Assembly (NCBI RefSeq): GCF_018388445.1
Contig: NZ_CP074405.1
Location: forward strand, 124,001 to 188,000
Direction of reading: 5' to 3'
DNA from: Cellulomonas wangleii
GTDB lineage: Bacteria > Actinomycetota > Actinomycetes > Actinomycetales > Cellulomonadaceae
Length of the DNA stretch: 64,000 nt
The notes beneath the pieces were generated by a model that had not been told where the DNA came from, did no database searches, and saw nothing but the letters and a program-made list of their open reading frames with translations. Of this stretch, positions 24,931 through 32,692 are shown piece after piece. A program made the translations under genes and the position numbers. How positions within the stretch are numbered: the stretch's first letter is position 1; every line of letters begins with the position of its first letter.

Positions 24931-26613
24931 GTGCTCGTCTCCCGACGGACCCGCCCCCCGCTCGCCGCCGGTCTCGTGCTGGCCCTCGCCGTGCTCGCCG
25001 GCTGCACGGCGGGTGACGCGGACACCCCCGCCCCCGACGCGACCCCGACGCCCACCGTCGACCCGGGCCCGCAGCCCGAGGACGTCGTGGCGACCGCCGT
25101 GATCCCGGAGGGCGGCATCGACGTCGAGGTCGGGGTCCACCCGGTCGTCCGGGCGGGTGAGTACGCGGTGCTCACCCTCGACCTGACGCCGCTCGAGGAG
25201 CTGCCGGACGGCGACCCCGTGCACGTGAACGGGTTCGCCGGCGCGCTGTCGCGCAACGTGACGCTCCGTCCGCCGTCGAACGTCCGGCTGGTCGACCTCG
25301 AGCGGGACGTGATCCACCACCCCGGCGTCGGAGGGGACGACTGGCCGGTGGTGGCGCCGCGCCAGTGGGACGTGCTGCGCGGGCCCGAGGGCAGCCGCGT
25401 GCTGATCCCCTACGCGGCTCCCGCGGACGACGTCACGAGCGTGTCGGTCCTGCTGCCCGGCGCCCCGCTGTTCGCCGACGTCCCGGTGATCGAGGGCGAC
25501 GTCCCGTCGAGCGTGCGCCCCGACGCCGGAGGCGGTGACCCGTCGGCGACGGGCACGCCGACGGCCGCGGGCACGGCGACGGCGACCCCGTCGCCCCGGC
25601 CCGAGCCGGAGACGCTCGACCTCGACGCGATCGTCGAGGCGCGCACGTTCCCGCTGGACTCGAGCAGCTCGGAGCTCGAGGGGGCCGTCACCACGACGGA
25701 GTCGACCGAGCGGATCGACGTGCAGCTCGGCTCCGACGTGCTCTTCGAGTTCGACCAGGCGACGCTCACCCCGGCCGCGAGCGAGGCCGTCGCGCTCGTC
25801 GCCGCGCGGATCGCCGAGCGCGAGCCGGGGACGGTCGACGTCGTCGGGCACACCGACGACCAGGGGGACGACGCCTACAACCTCGACCTCTCGCAGCGGC
25901 GCGCGCAGGCGGTCGCCGACGCCCTGGCGGCGCAGGTCGACGCGTCGTCCTACCCGCTGCAGGCGCAGGGCCGCGGTGAGGCCGAGCCGTTCGTCGCCAA
26001 CGACTCCGAGGAGAACCGGGCGCTCAACCGCCGGGTGACGGTGTCCCTGACCTCGACGGTCGTGACCCGCACCGACGTGACCACCACGGGTGAGCTGCCG
26101 CCGTTCGGTGAGAAGGGCACCGTCGCCCCCGGCGACGCGCCCCTGAAGATCGTCAACCTCGCGCGGGCGTGGGAGGTCCAGGCGACGGCACGCCGCGTGC
26201 ACGGGCACGTCGTGGTCGACCTCGCCGTGCGCGGCGACGACGAGGAGGACGGCCTGGGGTGGGCCGTCGGGTTCCTCCGCGGGAAGCACCCGCACCGCGG
26301 CGACGGCACGCGGACGCCGGAGAACGTCGCCGGCCGTGCGGTGATCCTGCACGGTGCGTCGAAGCTCTACCCCATGGACTACACCACCGGCCCGACGGAC
26401 GGCGCCCCGGACGGGGAGTGGCTGACCGTGACCGACCTGGACGCCGGCGCGTGGATCGACGGCGGACAGACACGGATGTACTCGTTCGTCTACCCGCGCA
26501 TGGACGTCGACACCGTCACGTTCCAGGTCGGCAACGGCATCACGTACAGCGACGACTTCCGTCTGCTCGACGTGCCGGTCGCGCCCGACGCCTCGCCCAC
26601 CGCGGACGGGTGA
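24931..26613 (+). CDS. OmpA-domain lipoprotein, paralogue 3
   Basis: This 560-residue protein has a lipobox (AVLAGC, about residues 20-25). Its layout copies that of 16537 and 19621: an N-terminal domain with the shared phrases PSNVRLVDLERDV and LLPGAPLF, a Thr/Ala/Pro linker (about 200-225), the OmpA domain (about 268-375; FEFDQATLTP, VVGHTDDQGDDAYNLDLSQRRA), and the C-terminal ARRVHGHVVVDL domain. By eye it is closest to paralogue 1. The start is GTG at 24931, with GGAGGA 7-8 bases upstream. It is divergent from the DUF4956-VTC operon, so the two may be co-regulated. Confidence 0.82.
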   Translation: MLVSRRTRPPLAAGLVLALAVLAGCTAGDADTPAPDATPTPTVDPGPQPEDVVATAVIPEGGIDVEVGVHPVVRAGEYAVLTLDLTPLEELPDGDPVHVNGFAGALSRNVTLRPPSNVRLVDLERDVIHHPGVGGDDWPVVAPRQWDVLRGPEGSRVLIPYAAPADDVTSVSVLLPGAPLFADVPVIEGDVPSSVRPDAGGGDPSATGTPTAAGTATATPSPRPEPETLDLDAIVEARTFPLDSSSSELEGAVTTTESTERIDVQLGSDVLFEFDQATLTPAASEAVALVAARIAEREPGTVDVVGHTDDQGDDAYNLDLSQRRAQAVADALAAQVDASSYPLQAQGRGEAEPFVANDSEENRALNRRVTVSLTSTVVTRTDVTTTGELPPFGEKGTVAPGDAPLKIVNLARAWEVQATARRVHGHVVVDLAVRGDDEEDGLGWAVGFLRGKHPHRGDGTRTPENVAGRAVILHGASKLYPMDYTTGPTDGAPDGEWLTVTDLDAGAWIDGGQTRMYSFVYPRMDVDTVTFQVGNGITYSDDFRLLDVPVAPDASPTADG

Positions 26614-26653
26614 CGGCCGGCCGGCGAGGGAGGTGCCCTCGGCGCGCGGCGCG

Positions 26654-27079
26654 TCAGCCCGCGTGCCGCACGTCGAGCGCCGCGTCGAGGTCCTGCAGGA
26701 TCCGCTCGCACTCCTCGACGTCCCACGGCGTGCCGGCCAGCTCGAACTCGAACAGCACGGGCCGTCCGGACCGCTGCGCGATCTCGCGCGCGGCCTTCTG
26801 GTAGTACTGCCCGAAGTTGCGGTTGCCGGACCCCATCACCCCCACGAGCAGGCGGCGGTTGTGCGCCGAGCGCAGGAACCGGCGCACCGCCTCGGGGATC
26901 GTGTCGTTCGCGTCGTTGCCGGTCTTGTACGACGGCGTCAGCAGCACCCACGGCCCGTCGACCTCGCTGGTGCGGTGCTCGCGCTCGGCGAGGTTGTGCA
27001 CGGGCCGGTCCAGGCGCTCGGCGAACGTGCGGACGAGTCCGCTCGCGGACGAGTAGTAGTAGACGGGCGTGCGACGCAT
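26654..27079 (-). CDS. nrdI: NrdI flavodoxin (class Ib ribonucleotide reductase maturation)
   Basis: This 141-residue flavodoxin carries YYYSSASGLVRTFAERL at the N-terminus (FMN phosphate loop), LLTPSYKTGNDANDTIPEAVRRFL, and the NrdI hallmark GVMGSGNRNFGQYY, followed by FELAGTPWDVE. NrdI supplies superoxide to assemble the dimanganese-tyrosyl radical cofactor of NrdF. The usual partners nrdH, nrdE and nrdF are not adjacent, so this copy is separated from its operon or the reductase is elsewhere. A manganese importer lies 13 kb away. The start at 27079 matches family length. Confidence 0.88.
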   Translation of the reverse strand: MRRTPVYYYSSASGLVRTFAERLDRPVHNLAEREHRTSEVDGPWVLLTPSYKTGNDANDTIPEAVRRFLRSAHNRRLLVGVMGSGNRNFGQYYQKAAREIAQRSGRPVLFEFELAGTPWDVEECERILQDLDAALDVRHAG

Positions 27080-27125
27080 GACCCCAGCCCACCTCCCGGG
27101 CGACGTGCGGGCCGTGGACGTTGGT

Positions 27126-27150
27126 CCTGGCCTGGCCTGGCCTGGCCTGG
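27126..27150. repeat. Five tandem CCTGG units upstream of nrdI
   Basis: Five perfect copies of the pentamer CCTGG lie in the 96-base gap between the start of nrdI (27079) and the stop of the small membrane peptide (27176). Each copy is a CCWGG site. Copy number could vary by slippage and alter the nrdI leader or spacing. Confidence 0.75.
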
Positions 27151-27175
27151 CCCGGCCCGTGGCCGGCACCCGCGG

Positions 27176-27292
27176 TCAGGTGACCAGGTGGTGCACCGCG
27201 TAGACCAGCCCGACGACCGCGGCCAGCGCCACCGCCGTGCTCGTCCACACCAGCAGCCGGGCGACCCGGCGGGTGCGACGCTCGTCGGTCAT
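27176..27292 (-). CDS. Small single-pass membrane peptide, coupled to the SDR gene
   Basis: This 38-residue reading frame codes a basic N-terminus (MTDERRTRRVARLL) and one membrane segment (about residues 13-33, with TAVALAAVVGLVYAV). Its ATG overlaps the TGA of the upstream oxidoreductase in an ATGA arrangement, a classic coupling signal, which argues that it is real despite its size. Stop is at 27176-27178. No family is recognised; it could anchor or regulate a neighbour. Confidence 0.6.
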   Translation of the reverse strand: MTDERRTRRVARLLVWTSTAVALAAVVGLVYAVHHLVT

Positions 27293-28050
27293 GCCTCCGC
27301 CAACGCCTCCGGCGACTCGGGCAGCACCTGGCCGCCGTCGACGACGATCCCCTGCCCGGTGACGTACCGGGCGCCGTCGGACGCGAGGAACGCGACGACC
27401 TCGCCCACGTCCTCGGGCTCGGCGAGGAACCCCAGCGGCACGGACCGCGCCATCCGGGCCATGTACTCCTCACCCAGCGCCCGCAGCCCGGGCGTCAGCA
27501 CGTTGCCCGGCAGCACCGCGTTGACCGTGATCTCGGCACGCGCGAGCTCGATGGCGGCGGTGCGCACGAACCCCATCTGCGCGGCCTTCGTCGCGCCGTA
27601 GTGCGCCCAGCCGGGGTACCCGGTGATGTTGCCCGTGATCGAGCTGGTCACGACGACGCGCCCGCGGCCCGACGCGGTCAGCGCCGGCAGCGCCGCCTGC
27701 ACGGCGTGGATCGTGCCCTTGAGGTTGACGCCGACGATCCCGTCGACGTCCGTGTCCGTCATGTCCGCGACGCGCGCCTGCGGGTAGACGCCCGCGTTGG
27801 CGGCCAGCACCGACAGCCCGCCGAGGTCCTCGACGACCCGCGCGACGACCTCGCGGCACGCGTCGGCGTCCCGCACGTCCAGGACGTGGGCCGCCGTGCC
27901 GCGGGCGCGTGCGTCGTCGCACTCCTGCTCGGTGAGCCCCGTGACGACGACCTGCGCGCCGTGGCGCTGCAGGGTCTGCGCGATGCCGTGGCCGATGCCG
28001 AGGGTTCCCCCCGTCACCAGCGCGGTGCGTCCGGCGAGCAGCTCGGCCAT
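27289..28050 (-). CDS. Short-chain dehydrogenase/reductase (SDR)
   Basis: This 253-residue classical SDR has the NAD(P)-binding TGGTLGIGHGIA motif (about residues 14-25), NAGVYP, catalytic Ser in VVTSSITG, and YGATK (Tyr and Lys). The end is GQGIVVDGGQVLPES, close to FabG-like and 3-ketoacyl or sugar-alcohol dehydrogenases. The Asp in VLDVRDADA after the second strand may bear on cofactor choice. The substrate cannot be assigned. The start at 28050 is preceded by GGGAGGGG. Its stop overlaps the start of the 38-residue membrane peptide. Confidence 0.9.
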   Translation of the reverse strand: MAELLAGRTALVTGGTLGIGHGIAQTLQRHGAQVVVTGLTEQECDDARARGTAAHVLDVRDADACREVVARVVEDLGGLSVLAANAGVYPQARVADMTDTDVDGIVGVNLKGTIHAVQAALPALTASGRGRVVVTSSITGNITGYPGWAHYGATKAAQMGFVRTAAIELARAEITVNAVLPGNVLTPGLRALGEEYMARMARSVPLGFLAEPEDVGEVVAFLASDGARYVTGQGIVVDGGQVLPESPEALAEA

Positions 28051-28196
28051 GACGGTCCCCTCCCACGGCGACGGACGGCGCCGTCCCCGTCCGACTCTCG
28101 CGCACCCCGGCGCGGCCCGCACCCCGGCGCGCCGCCACCCCGGGTGGCCCGTCGGTACGCCGGGCGGCGCGCGTTCCCCGCCCCTACGATCCGAGG

Positions 28197-29102
28197 ATGG
28201 GCGCAGGGGGAGCGCAGCGCAGGATCCTGGTGACCGGTGCTGCCGGTCCGGCAGGCCGGGCGCTGGCGAGCAGGCTCGTGCAGGTGGGCGAGACGCGCGA
28301 GGTCTGGGCGATCGGCGCGGACATGGCACCGGTCCCGGTGCCCGGCTACGAGGCGGTCGAGATGGTCGCCCCGGCGGTGGACCCGCGGTACGAGGAGGAC
28401 ATGCTGGCCCTCGTCGCAGGGCTGGAGCCGGACCTCGTGCTGCCCACGGTGTCGGAGGAGCTGCCACGGATCGCGACGCTCGGGCGGGCCGTCGGCTGGG
28501 GCCACCGGCTCGTGGTCTCGGCTCCCGGCCCGGCCGCCGTGGCGGGAGACAAGCTGCTGACGATGTGGGCGCTCGCGCGGGCCCGGGTCGACGTGCCGGT
28601 CTTCGCCGTCGCGAGCAGCTTCAGGTCCGCGGCGCAGGTCCTCGACTGGGCCGGTGGGCCGGCCGTCGTCAAGCCGCGCGTGGCGCGCGGCGGGCGCGGC
28701 GTGCACGTCCTGGACGACCCCGACGACCGGGTGTGGGGGCGGGTCGACGCGTCGTGGCTCGTGCAGGGCTTCGCCCCCGGCACGGAGTACAGCCCGCAGG
28801 TGTACCGCTCGCCGACGACGGGCGAGTGCACCGTCGTCGTCCTGCGCAAGGCGGCGCTCGAGCACGGACGGATCGGCAACGCGACGGCCGTGGACCGGGT
28901 GCCGGAGGGTGACGAGGCGGACGTCGCCGACCTGGCGGAGCGGACCGTGCGCGCGCTGGACCTCGTGGGCCCCGTCGACATGGACGTCCGCCGGCTCGCC
29001 GACGGCACCCCGGTGGTGCTGGAGGTCAACGCCCGGTTCGGTGCGGTCTCGGCGTCGGCGCCCGAGCTGCTGGACGCGGTCCTGGACGACTGGCCCGGCT
29101 GA
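28197..29102 (+). CDS. ATP-grasp domain protein
   Basis: This 301-residue protein begins with a pre-ATP-grasp Rossmann-like domain (ILVTGAAGPAGRALASRL, about residues 10-30). The ATP-grasp fold follows: PAVVKPRVARGGRGV (nucleotide lysine and glycine-rich loop) and GPVDMDVRRLADGTPVVLEVNARFGA (magnesium-binding Glu/Asn). Such proteins ligate a carboxylate to an amine or thiol using ATP, as in CarB-like and amino-acid ligases. No substrate can be named. The start is ATG 28197, 6 bases after TACGAT. It is convergent with a truncated response-regulator remnant. Confidence 0.83.
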   Translation: MGAGGAQRRILVTGAAGPAGRALASRLVQVGETREVWAIGADMAPVPVPGYEAVEMVAPAVDPRYEEDMLALVAGLEPDLVLPTVSEELPRIATLGRAVGWGHRLVVSAPGPAAVAGDKLLTMWALARARVDVPVFAVASSFRSAAQVLDWAGGPAVVKPRVARGGRGVHVLDDPDDRVWGRVDASWLVQGFAPGTEYSPQVYRSPTTGECTVVVLRKAALEHGRIGNATAVDRVPEGDEADVADLAERTVRALDLVGPVDMDVRRLADGTPVVLEVNARFGAVSASAPELLDAVLDDWPG

Positions 29103-29236
29103 CCCAGCGCGTCCTCGGCGGTGGTGGCGACGTCGACGGACATCCCCCCGTGCCGTTCGAGCGCGATGCGCAGGAACTCCAGGGCGTCCGCGTCGTCCTC
29201 CAGCACGAGGGCGGTGCACGGGTCGTGGACTGCCAT
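29103..29236 (-). pseudogene. Truncated response-regulator receiver domain
   Basis: From ATG 29236 the minus strand codes about 45 residues that match the start of a REC domain: CTALVLEDDADALEFLRIAL (beta1, acidic pair, alpha1) and VDVATTAEDAL (beta2). After that the frame runs into sequence antisense to the ATP-grasp gene and loses all similarity; the beta3 phospho-acceptor Asp and the rest are missing. A GGGGGGACC sequence precedes the ATG. It looks like the 5' stub of a regulator gene whose remainder was deleted when the ATP-grasp gene came to adjoin it. Confidence 0.6.
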
Positions 29237-29465
29237 GGTCCCCCCGGGGGGCGTGCGCCGCTGCCGCTGTCCACCGGAGGGACGCGCGGCGGACGCCGCC
29301 CGGCGCCGGTGCGGGACGACGGCCCCGCCCCGGATGTCACCGGATGTCGTGACTTTCCGGACGGCATCGTCCTACCGTGTCGGGACGTCGCCCGCGGCAA
29401 CCCCCGGGGGTGTCGTGGCCGCGGCCGCCCGGCCGCCGGTCCCTCGTGCAGAAGGGGACACCACC

Positions 29466-31049
29466 GTGGCAGCTCGACGCACCACCGCCCTCGCGGGCAC
29501 CCTCGCCGCGCTCGTGCTCGGCACGAGCGCCCTGCTCGTCCCACCCGCGGCCGCCCACGGTCGCGGCGGTGGGCCAGGCCACGGCCCGGGCCACGGGTCC
29601 GGCCACGTCGTCGACGCCGAGCGGTTCGCCCGGCAGGTGACGACCCGCGGCGTCTGGCGGCACCTGGAGGAGCTGCAGCGCATCGCCGACCGCAACGACG
29701 GCAACCGCGCCGCGCTGACGTCCGGGTACGAGGCCAGCGCCCGGTACGTCGAGCGCACGCTGCAGCGTGCCGGGTACACCACGACGCGCGACCCGTTCAC
29801 GTTCGAGTTCGAGGTGGTCGACGCCGCGACCCTGACGACCGACGGCGGGGCGACCTACGACGTCGACCAGATGCAGTACGCGCCGAACTCGCCCGAGGGC
29901 GGCGTGACCGCACCCGGGTCGGTCCCCGCCGACGTCACCGGGTGCACGGCCGACTCGTGGGCGGGCGTCGAGGTCACCGGCACCATCGCCGTGGTCAGCC
30001 GGGGGGTCTGCTCGTTCGCCGAGAAGGCGGTCGCTGCGGAGGCGGCCGGCGCCGTGGGCGTCGTCGTCTACAACAACGTCGAGGGGATCCTGTTCGGCAC
30101 CCTCGGTGCGGAGGGTGTGGCCACGGTGCCCGTGGCCGGTGCCGACCTGGCCGACGGGCAGGCGGTCGTCGCGGACATCGTCGACGGCGGCGCGACGCTC
30201 ACCCTGGACACCCGGTTCCACGTCCAGCAGGAGGAGAGCTTCAACGTCATCGCGGAGACGCGGGCGGGGCGCGACGACAACGTCGTCATGCTCGGTGCGC
30301 ACCTGGACGGCGTCGAGGAGGGCCCGGGCCTGAACGACAACGGCAGCGGCTCGGCGGTCCTGCTCGAGGTCGCGGTGCAGCTGGCCAAGCAGAAGAAGCT
30401 CAACAACACCGTGCGGTTCGCGTGGTGGGGTGCCGAGGAGCTCGGCCTGCTCGGGTCGACCGCGTACGTCGAGGAGCTCGCGGGTCAGGAGGGCGAGCTG
30501 GACCGCATCGCCACCTACCTGAACCTCGACATGGTCGGCTCGCCCAACTACATCATCGGCGTCTACGACGCGGACGAGTCGACGTACCCGGCGCCCGTGA
30601 CGGTGCCGCCGGGTTCCGCCGAGACGGAGGCCGTGCTGACCGGCTGGTTCGACGCGACCGGCCAGCCGTGGGTCGACACGGAGTTCTCCGGCCGCTCGGA
30701 CTACCAGGCGTTCATCGAGAATGGCGTGCCGGCGTCCGGCCTGTTCACCGGCGCCGACGACATCAAGACCGCCGAGGAGGTCGCGCTGTTCGGCGGCACC
30801 GCCGGCATCACCCACGACCCGAACTACCACAGCCCTGGCGACGACCTGTCGAACGTCAGCCGTGAGGCGATCGGGATCATGGCCCCGGCGGTGGCGTTCG
30901 CGACGGCCAGCCTGGCCAACGACACCTCCGCGATCAACGGGGTGTCGGGTCCCGGCGACCAGGGCCACCAGCACGGACCCTGGAAGCCCGGCAAGGGCAA
31001 GGGGCACGGGCGCGGCCACGCGGGTGCCATGGACCTGCGGACGTCGTGA
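29466..31049 (+). CDS. Secreted M28 aminopeptidase with PA domain
   Basis: This 527-residue protein has a signal peptide (about residues 1-30, ending near PAAAHG) and a His/Gly-rich spacer. A protease-associated domain (about 130-240; VVSRGVCSFAEKAVAAEAAGAVGVVVYNN) is followed by the M28 catalytic core (about 260-490). Zinc ligands and catalytic residues appear in GAHLDG (His279), LNDNGSGSA, WWGAEELGLLGS, LNLDMVGS and THDPNYHSPGD. This is the architecture of secreted Streptomyces-type leucine aminopeptidases. The tail is His/Lys/Gly-rich. The start is GTG 29466, nine bases after AGAAGGGG. Confidence 0.93.
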   Translation: MAARRTTALAGTLAALVLGTSALLVPPAAAHGRGGGPGHGPGHGSGHVVDAERFARQVTTRGVWRHLEELQRIADRNDGNRAALTSGYEASARYVERTLQRAGYTTTRDPFTFEFEVVDAATLTTDGGATYDVDQMQYAPNSPEGGVTAPGSVPADVTGCTADSWAGVEVTGTIAVVSRGVCSFAEKAVAAEAAGAVGVVVYNNVEGILFGTLGAEGVATVPVAGADLADGQAVVADIVDGGATLTLDTRFHVQQEESFNVIAETRAGRDDNVVMLGAHLDGVEEGPGLNDNGSGSAVLLEVAVQLAKQKKLNNTVRFAWWGAEELGLLGSTAYVEELAGQEGELDRIATYLNLDMVGSPNYIIGVYDADESTYPAPVTVPPGSAETEAVLTGWFDATGQPWVDTEFSGRSDYQAFIENGVPASGLFTGADDIKTAEEVALFGGTAGITHDPNYHSPGDDLSNVSREAIGIMAPAVAFATASLANDTSAINGVSGPGDQGHQHGPWKPGKGKGHGRGHAGAMDLRTS

Positions 31050-31073
31050 CGCGCTGACGGCGTGACAGCCGGT

Positions 31074-31101
31074 GGCCCGGGTGCCTGCGGGTGCCCGGGC
31101 C
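31074..31101 (+). terminator. Hairpin terminator after the M28 peptidase
   Basis: GGCCCGGG (31074-31081) and CCCGGGCC (31094-31101) form a perfect 8-base stem, extendable by weaker pairs inside, 25 bases after the peptidase stop. Confidence 0.65.
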
Positions 31102-31103
31102 GC

Positions 31104-31173
31104 TGTGCGTCCGGCGCCGTGCGCCCGGCGATGCACGTCCGGCGCTGCACGTCCGGCGCTGCTCGTCCCGTTG
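31104..31173. repeat. 14-base tandem repeat, five units
   Basis: Five consecutive 14-base units run from 31104 to 31173. Units 3 and 4 (tgcacgtccggcgc) are identical; units 1, 2 and 5 differ at several positions. The repeat lies between convergent genes and codes nothing recognisable. Confidence 0.75.
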
Positions 31174-31175
31174 GC

Positions 31176-31390
31176 GTGGCCGCCCAGCCTCGCTCAGGAC
31201 GGGCGACATCTTGCTCCTCCGCGCGGTCTCTGCCAAGGGGGTGCATGACCTTTTCTTGACCCGCGGACACGCGGAGGCCAAGACGCGACCGCAGAATCGC
31301 CCGCTTGTGACGAAAATGTGAAGATTCTCACCCGCACGTGCCGCTCGGCCGGGTCAAGGAGCAGGATGCGAGGTGGCCGCCCAGCCTCGC
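31176..31390. repeat. 215-base element bounded by 18-base direct repeats, with internal inverted repeats
   Basis: The 18-mer gtggccgcccagcctcgc occurs exactly at 31176-31193 and 31373-31390. Inside, catcttgctcct (31207-31218) is complementary at 11 of 12 bases to 31357-31368, and tcttgacccg (31254-31263) at 9 of 10 bases to 31350-31359. The interior is locally AT-richer than the rest of the window (around 31295-31330). It has no credible reading frame. It may be a small non-autonomous mobile element, a structured RNA gene or a decayed gene. Confidence 0.55.
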
Positions 31391-31443
31391 GCCCAACCCG
31401 CCGCGCACCGCGCCCCGGCGTCTCTGCGTCCCGCAGCGTCGCC

Positions 31444-31511
31444 GTGTTCCCGGCGCTTGTGTGTTCCCGGCGTTCCTGCGCGCTCAGCGTTCCTGCGCGC
31501 TCAGCGCAGCC
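31444..31511. repeat. Degenerate 17-base tandem repeat
   Basis: Four 17-base units (31444, 31461, 31478, 31495) share phased blocks gtgttcccggcg and ttcctgcgcgctcagcg; the last block is duplicated exactly at 31472-31488 and 31489-31505. Weaker units may extend to about 31410. It overlaps the last codons of the XRE regulator gene. Confidence 0.65.
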
Positions 31512-31839
31512 CGGACCTCGTGGCCCCGACCTGCGGCGTGTCGCCGATCCGCGGGAACGGTGCGAGCGAGAACGCCACCTCGACGGGGACGTCGAAGAAC
31601 TGCGCGATGCGCAGCGCCAGGTGCAGCGACGGGCTGTACTCGCCGCGCTCGAGGTACCCGACCGTCTGGTAGTGCACACCGAGGGCCTCGGCCAGCTCCC
31701 GCCGGCTCACGCCGCGCTCGGCGCGCAGCACGGCGATGCGGTTGTGCACGGTCTCGCCGCCCGTGGGGCGGCGACGCGCGTCCTCGGCCGCGTCGGGGGC
31801 CGCGTCGTCCGGCGTGCCGGGGCGAACTCCGTCAGCCAC
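31501..31839 (-). CDS. XRE-family DNA-binding regulator
   Basis: This 112-residue protein has a disordered Asp/Ala/Pro-rich start (about residues 1-30) and a Cro/C1-type helix-turn-helix (about 33-90). The helix-turn-helix has RIAVLRAERGVSRRELAEALGVHYQTVGYLERGEYSPSLHLALRIAQFFDVPVEVAF, matching small YozG/Xre regulators. It overlaps the end of the ABC permease gene by 8 bases, so it is the third gene of the operon and may repress it through the palindrome at 33598. A GTG start further inside (at VHNRIAV) would remove the disordered segment. Confidence 0.88.
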   Translation of the reverse strand: MADGVRPGTPDDAAPDAAEDARRRPTGGETVHNRIAVLRAERGVSRRELAEALGVHYQTVGYLERGEYSPSLHLALRIAQFFDVPVEVAFSLAPFPRIGDTPQVGATRSGLR

Positions 31840-32692
31840 GCTGCAGCGCCGCCTGGACGCGGTCGGCCAGCGCTCCGGCCGTCTGCCGGGCCTGGGTGCG
31901 GCGCAGCAGCAGCGGCGCCGCGACCAGGCCGACCACGGCCCACGCGAGCAGGACGACGGCCGCGACCTCCGGGTGCCAGGCGCCGCCGATCTCGAGGGAC
32001 TCGGCGCCCGCGGGCAGCGTCGTCGCGCGCAGCCCGTGCGCGAGCCAGTACAGCGGGAACACCTGCGCGACGCCCTCCGCCCACGGCGGCACGGTCTGCG
32101 GGCCGAAGACGCCGGAGACGAACGCGAGCGCGACGATCGGGGCCATGACGAACAGCATGACGCGCGTCGGGCGTCCGGCGAGCGCGCCGCCCACGATGCC
32201 CAGCGGCAGGATCGCGAGCGTGCCGAGCAGCAGCCACCCGACCATCGCGGCCCACCCGGCCGCGCCCTGGTGCATCGGGTCGCCCAGCAGGAACGGCCAC
32301 GGCAGCAGGATGATCGCGAGCATGGGCAGCGCGCCGAGCAGCTGGCCGACCACGACGCCGACCGTGTAGGTCGTCGTGCCGCGCGGTGCCGTGCGCAGCC
32401 GCAGCAGCGTGCCGTCCTCGGCCTCCGCCGCCAGTGCGAACGCGGGGCCGATGGCCATGCCGAACAGCACGACGGACGCGAGGATGCCGGGCAGGGCGAG
32501 GTTCGGCAGCGTCAGGCCCCCGCTGCCGGGCACGACCGTGTCGCGCTGGGACACGAGGTAGACCAGCACGGCGAGCCCGATGAGGACGTTCCAGCCGAGG
32601 TCCTCCGGGTTGCGCAGCATGTGCCGGAACTCGGTCACACCCCGGCGCAGGCCGAGCCGGACCGCCCAGGGCAGGGGTGCGGACGTGCTCAT
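31832..32692 (-). CDS. ABC-2 type transporter permease
   Basis: This 286-residue protein has six membrane segments in the ABC-2 pattern: an amphipathic lead (LGLRRGVTEFRHMLRNPEDL), segments 1-2 around VLIGLAVLVYLV and LALPGILASVVLFGMAIG, the coupling loop DGTLLRLRTAPRGTTTY, and the last segment AVVLLAWAVVGLVAAPLLL. The family exports drugs, lipids or polymers or acts in resistance. Its ATG overlaps the ATPase stop by 4 bases. The substrate is unknown. Confidence 0.88.
   Translation of the reverse strand: MSTSAPLPWAVRLGLRRGVTEFRHMLRNPEDLGWNVLIGLAVLVYLVSQRDTVVPGSGGLTLPNLALPGILASVVLFGMAIGPAFALAAEAEDGTLLRLRTAPRGTTTYTVGVVVGQLLGALPMLAIILLPWPFLLGDPMHQGAAGWAAMVGWLLLGTLAILPLGIVGGALAGRPTRVMLFVMAPIVALAFVSGVFGPQTVPPWAEGVAQVFPLYWLAHGLRATTLPAGAESLEIGGAWHPEVAAVVLLAWAVVGLVAAPLLLRRTQARQTAGALADRVQAALQRG

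Noticed and set aside
31305..31320. TGTGA-N6-TGTGA near 31306 as a CRP site
   Set aside because: The halves are direct, not inverted, repeats, and no promoter is needed between two gene ends.
31194..31679. A 161-residue minus-strand frame across the repeat region and the XRE gene
   Set aside because: It is Arg/Ser-rich and out of frame with the helix-turn-helix gene, with no start signal.
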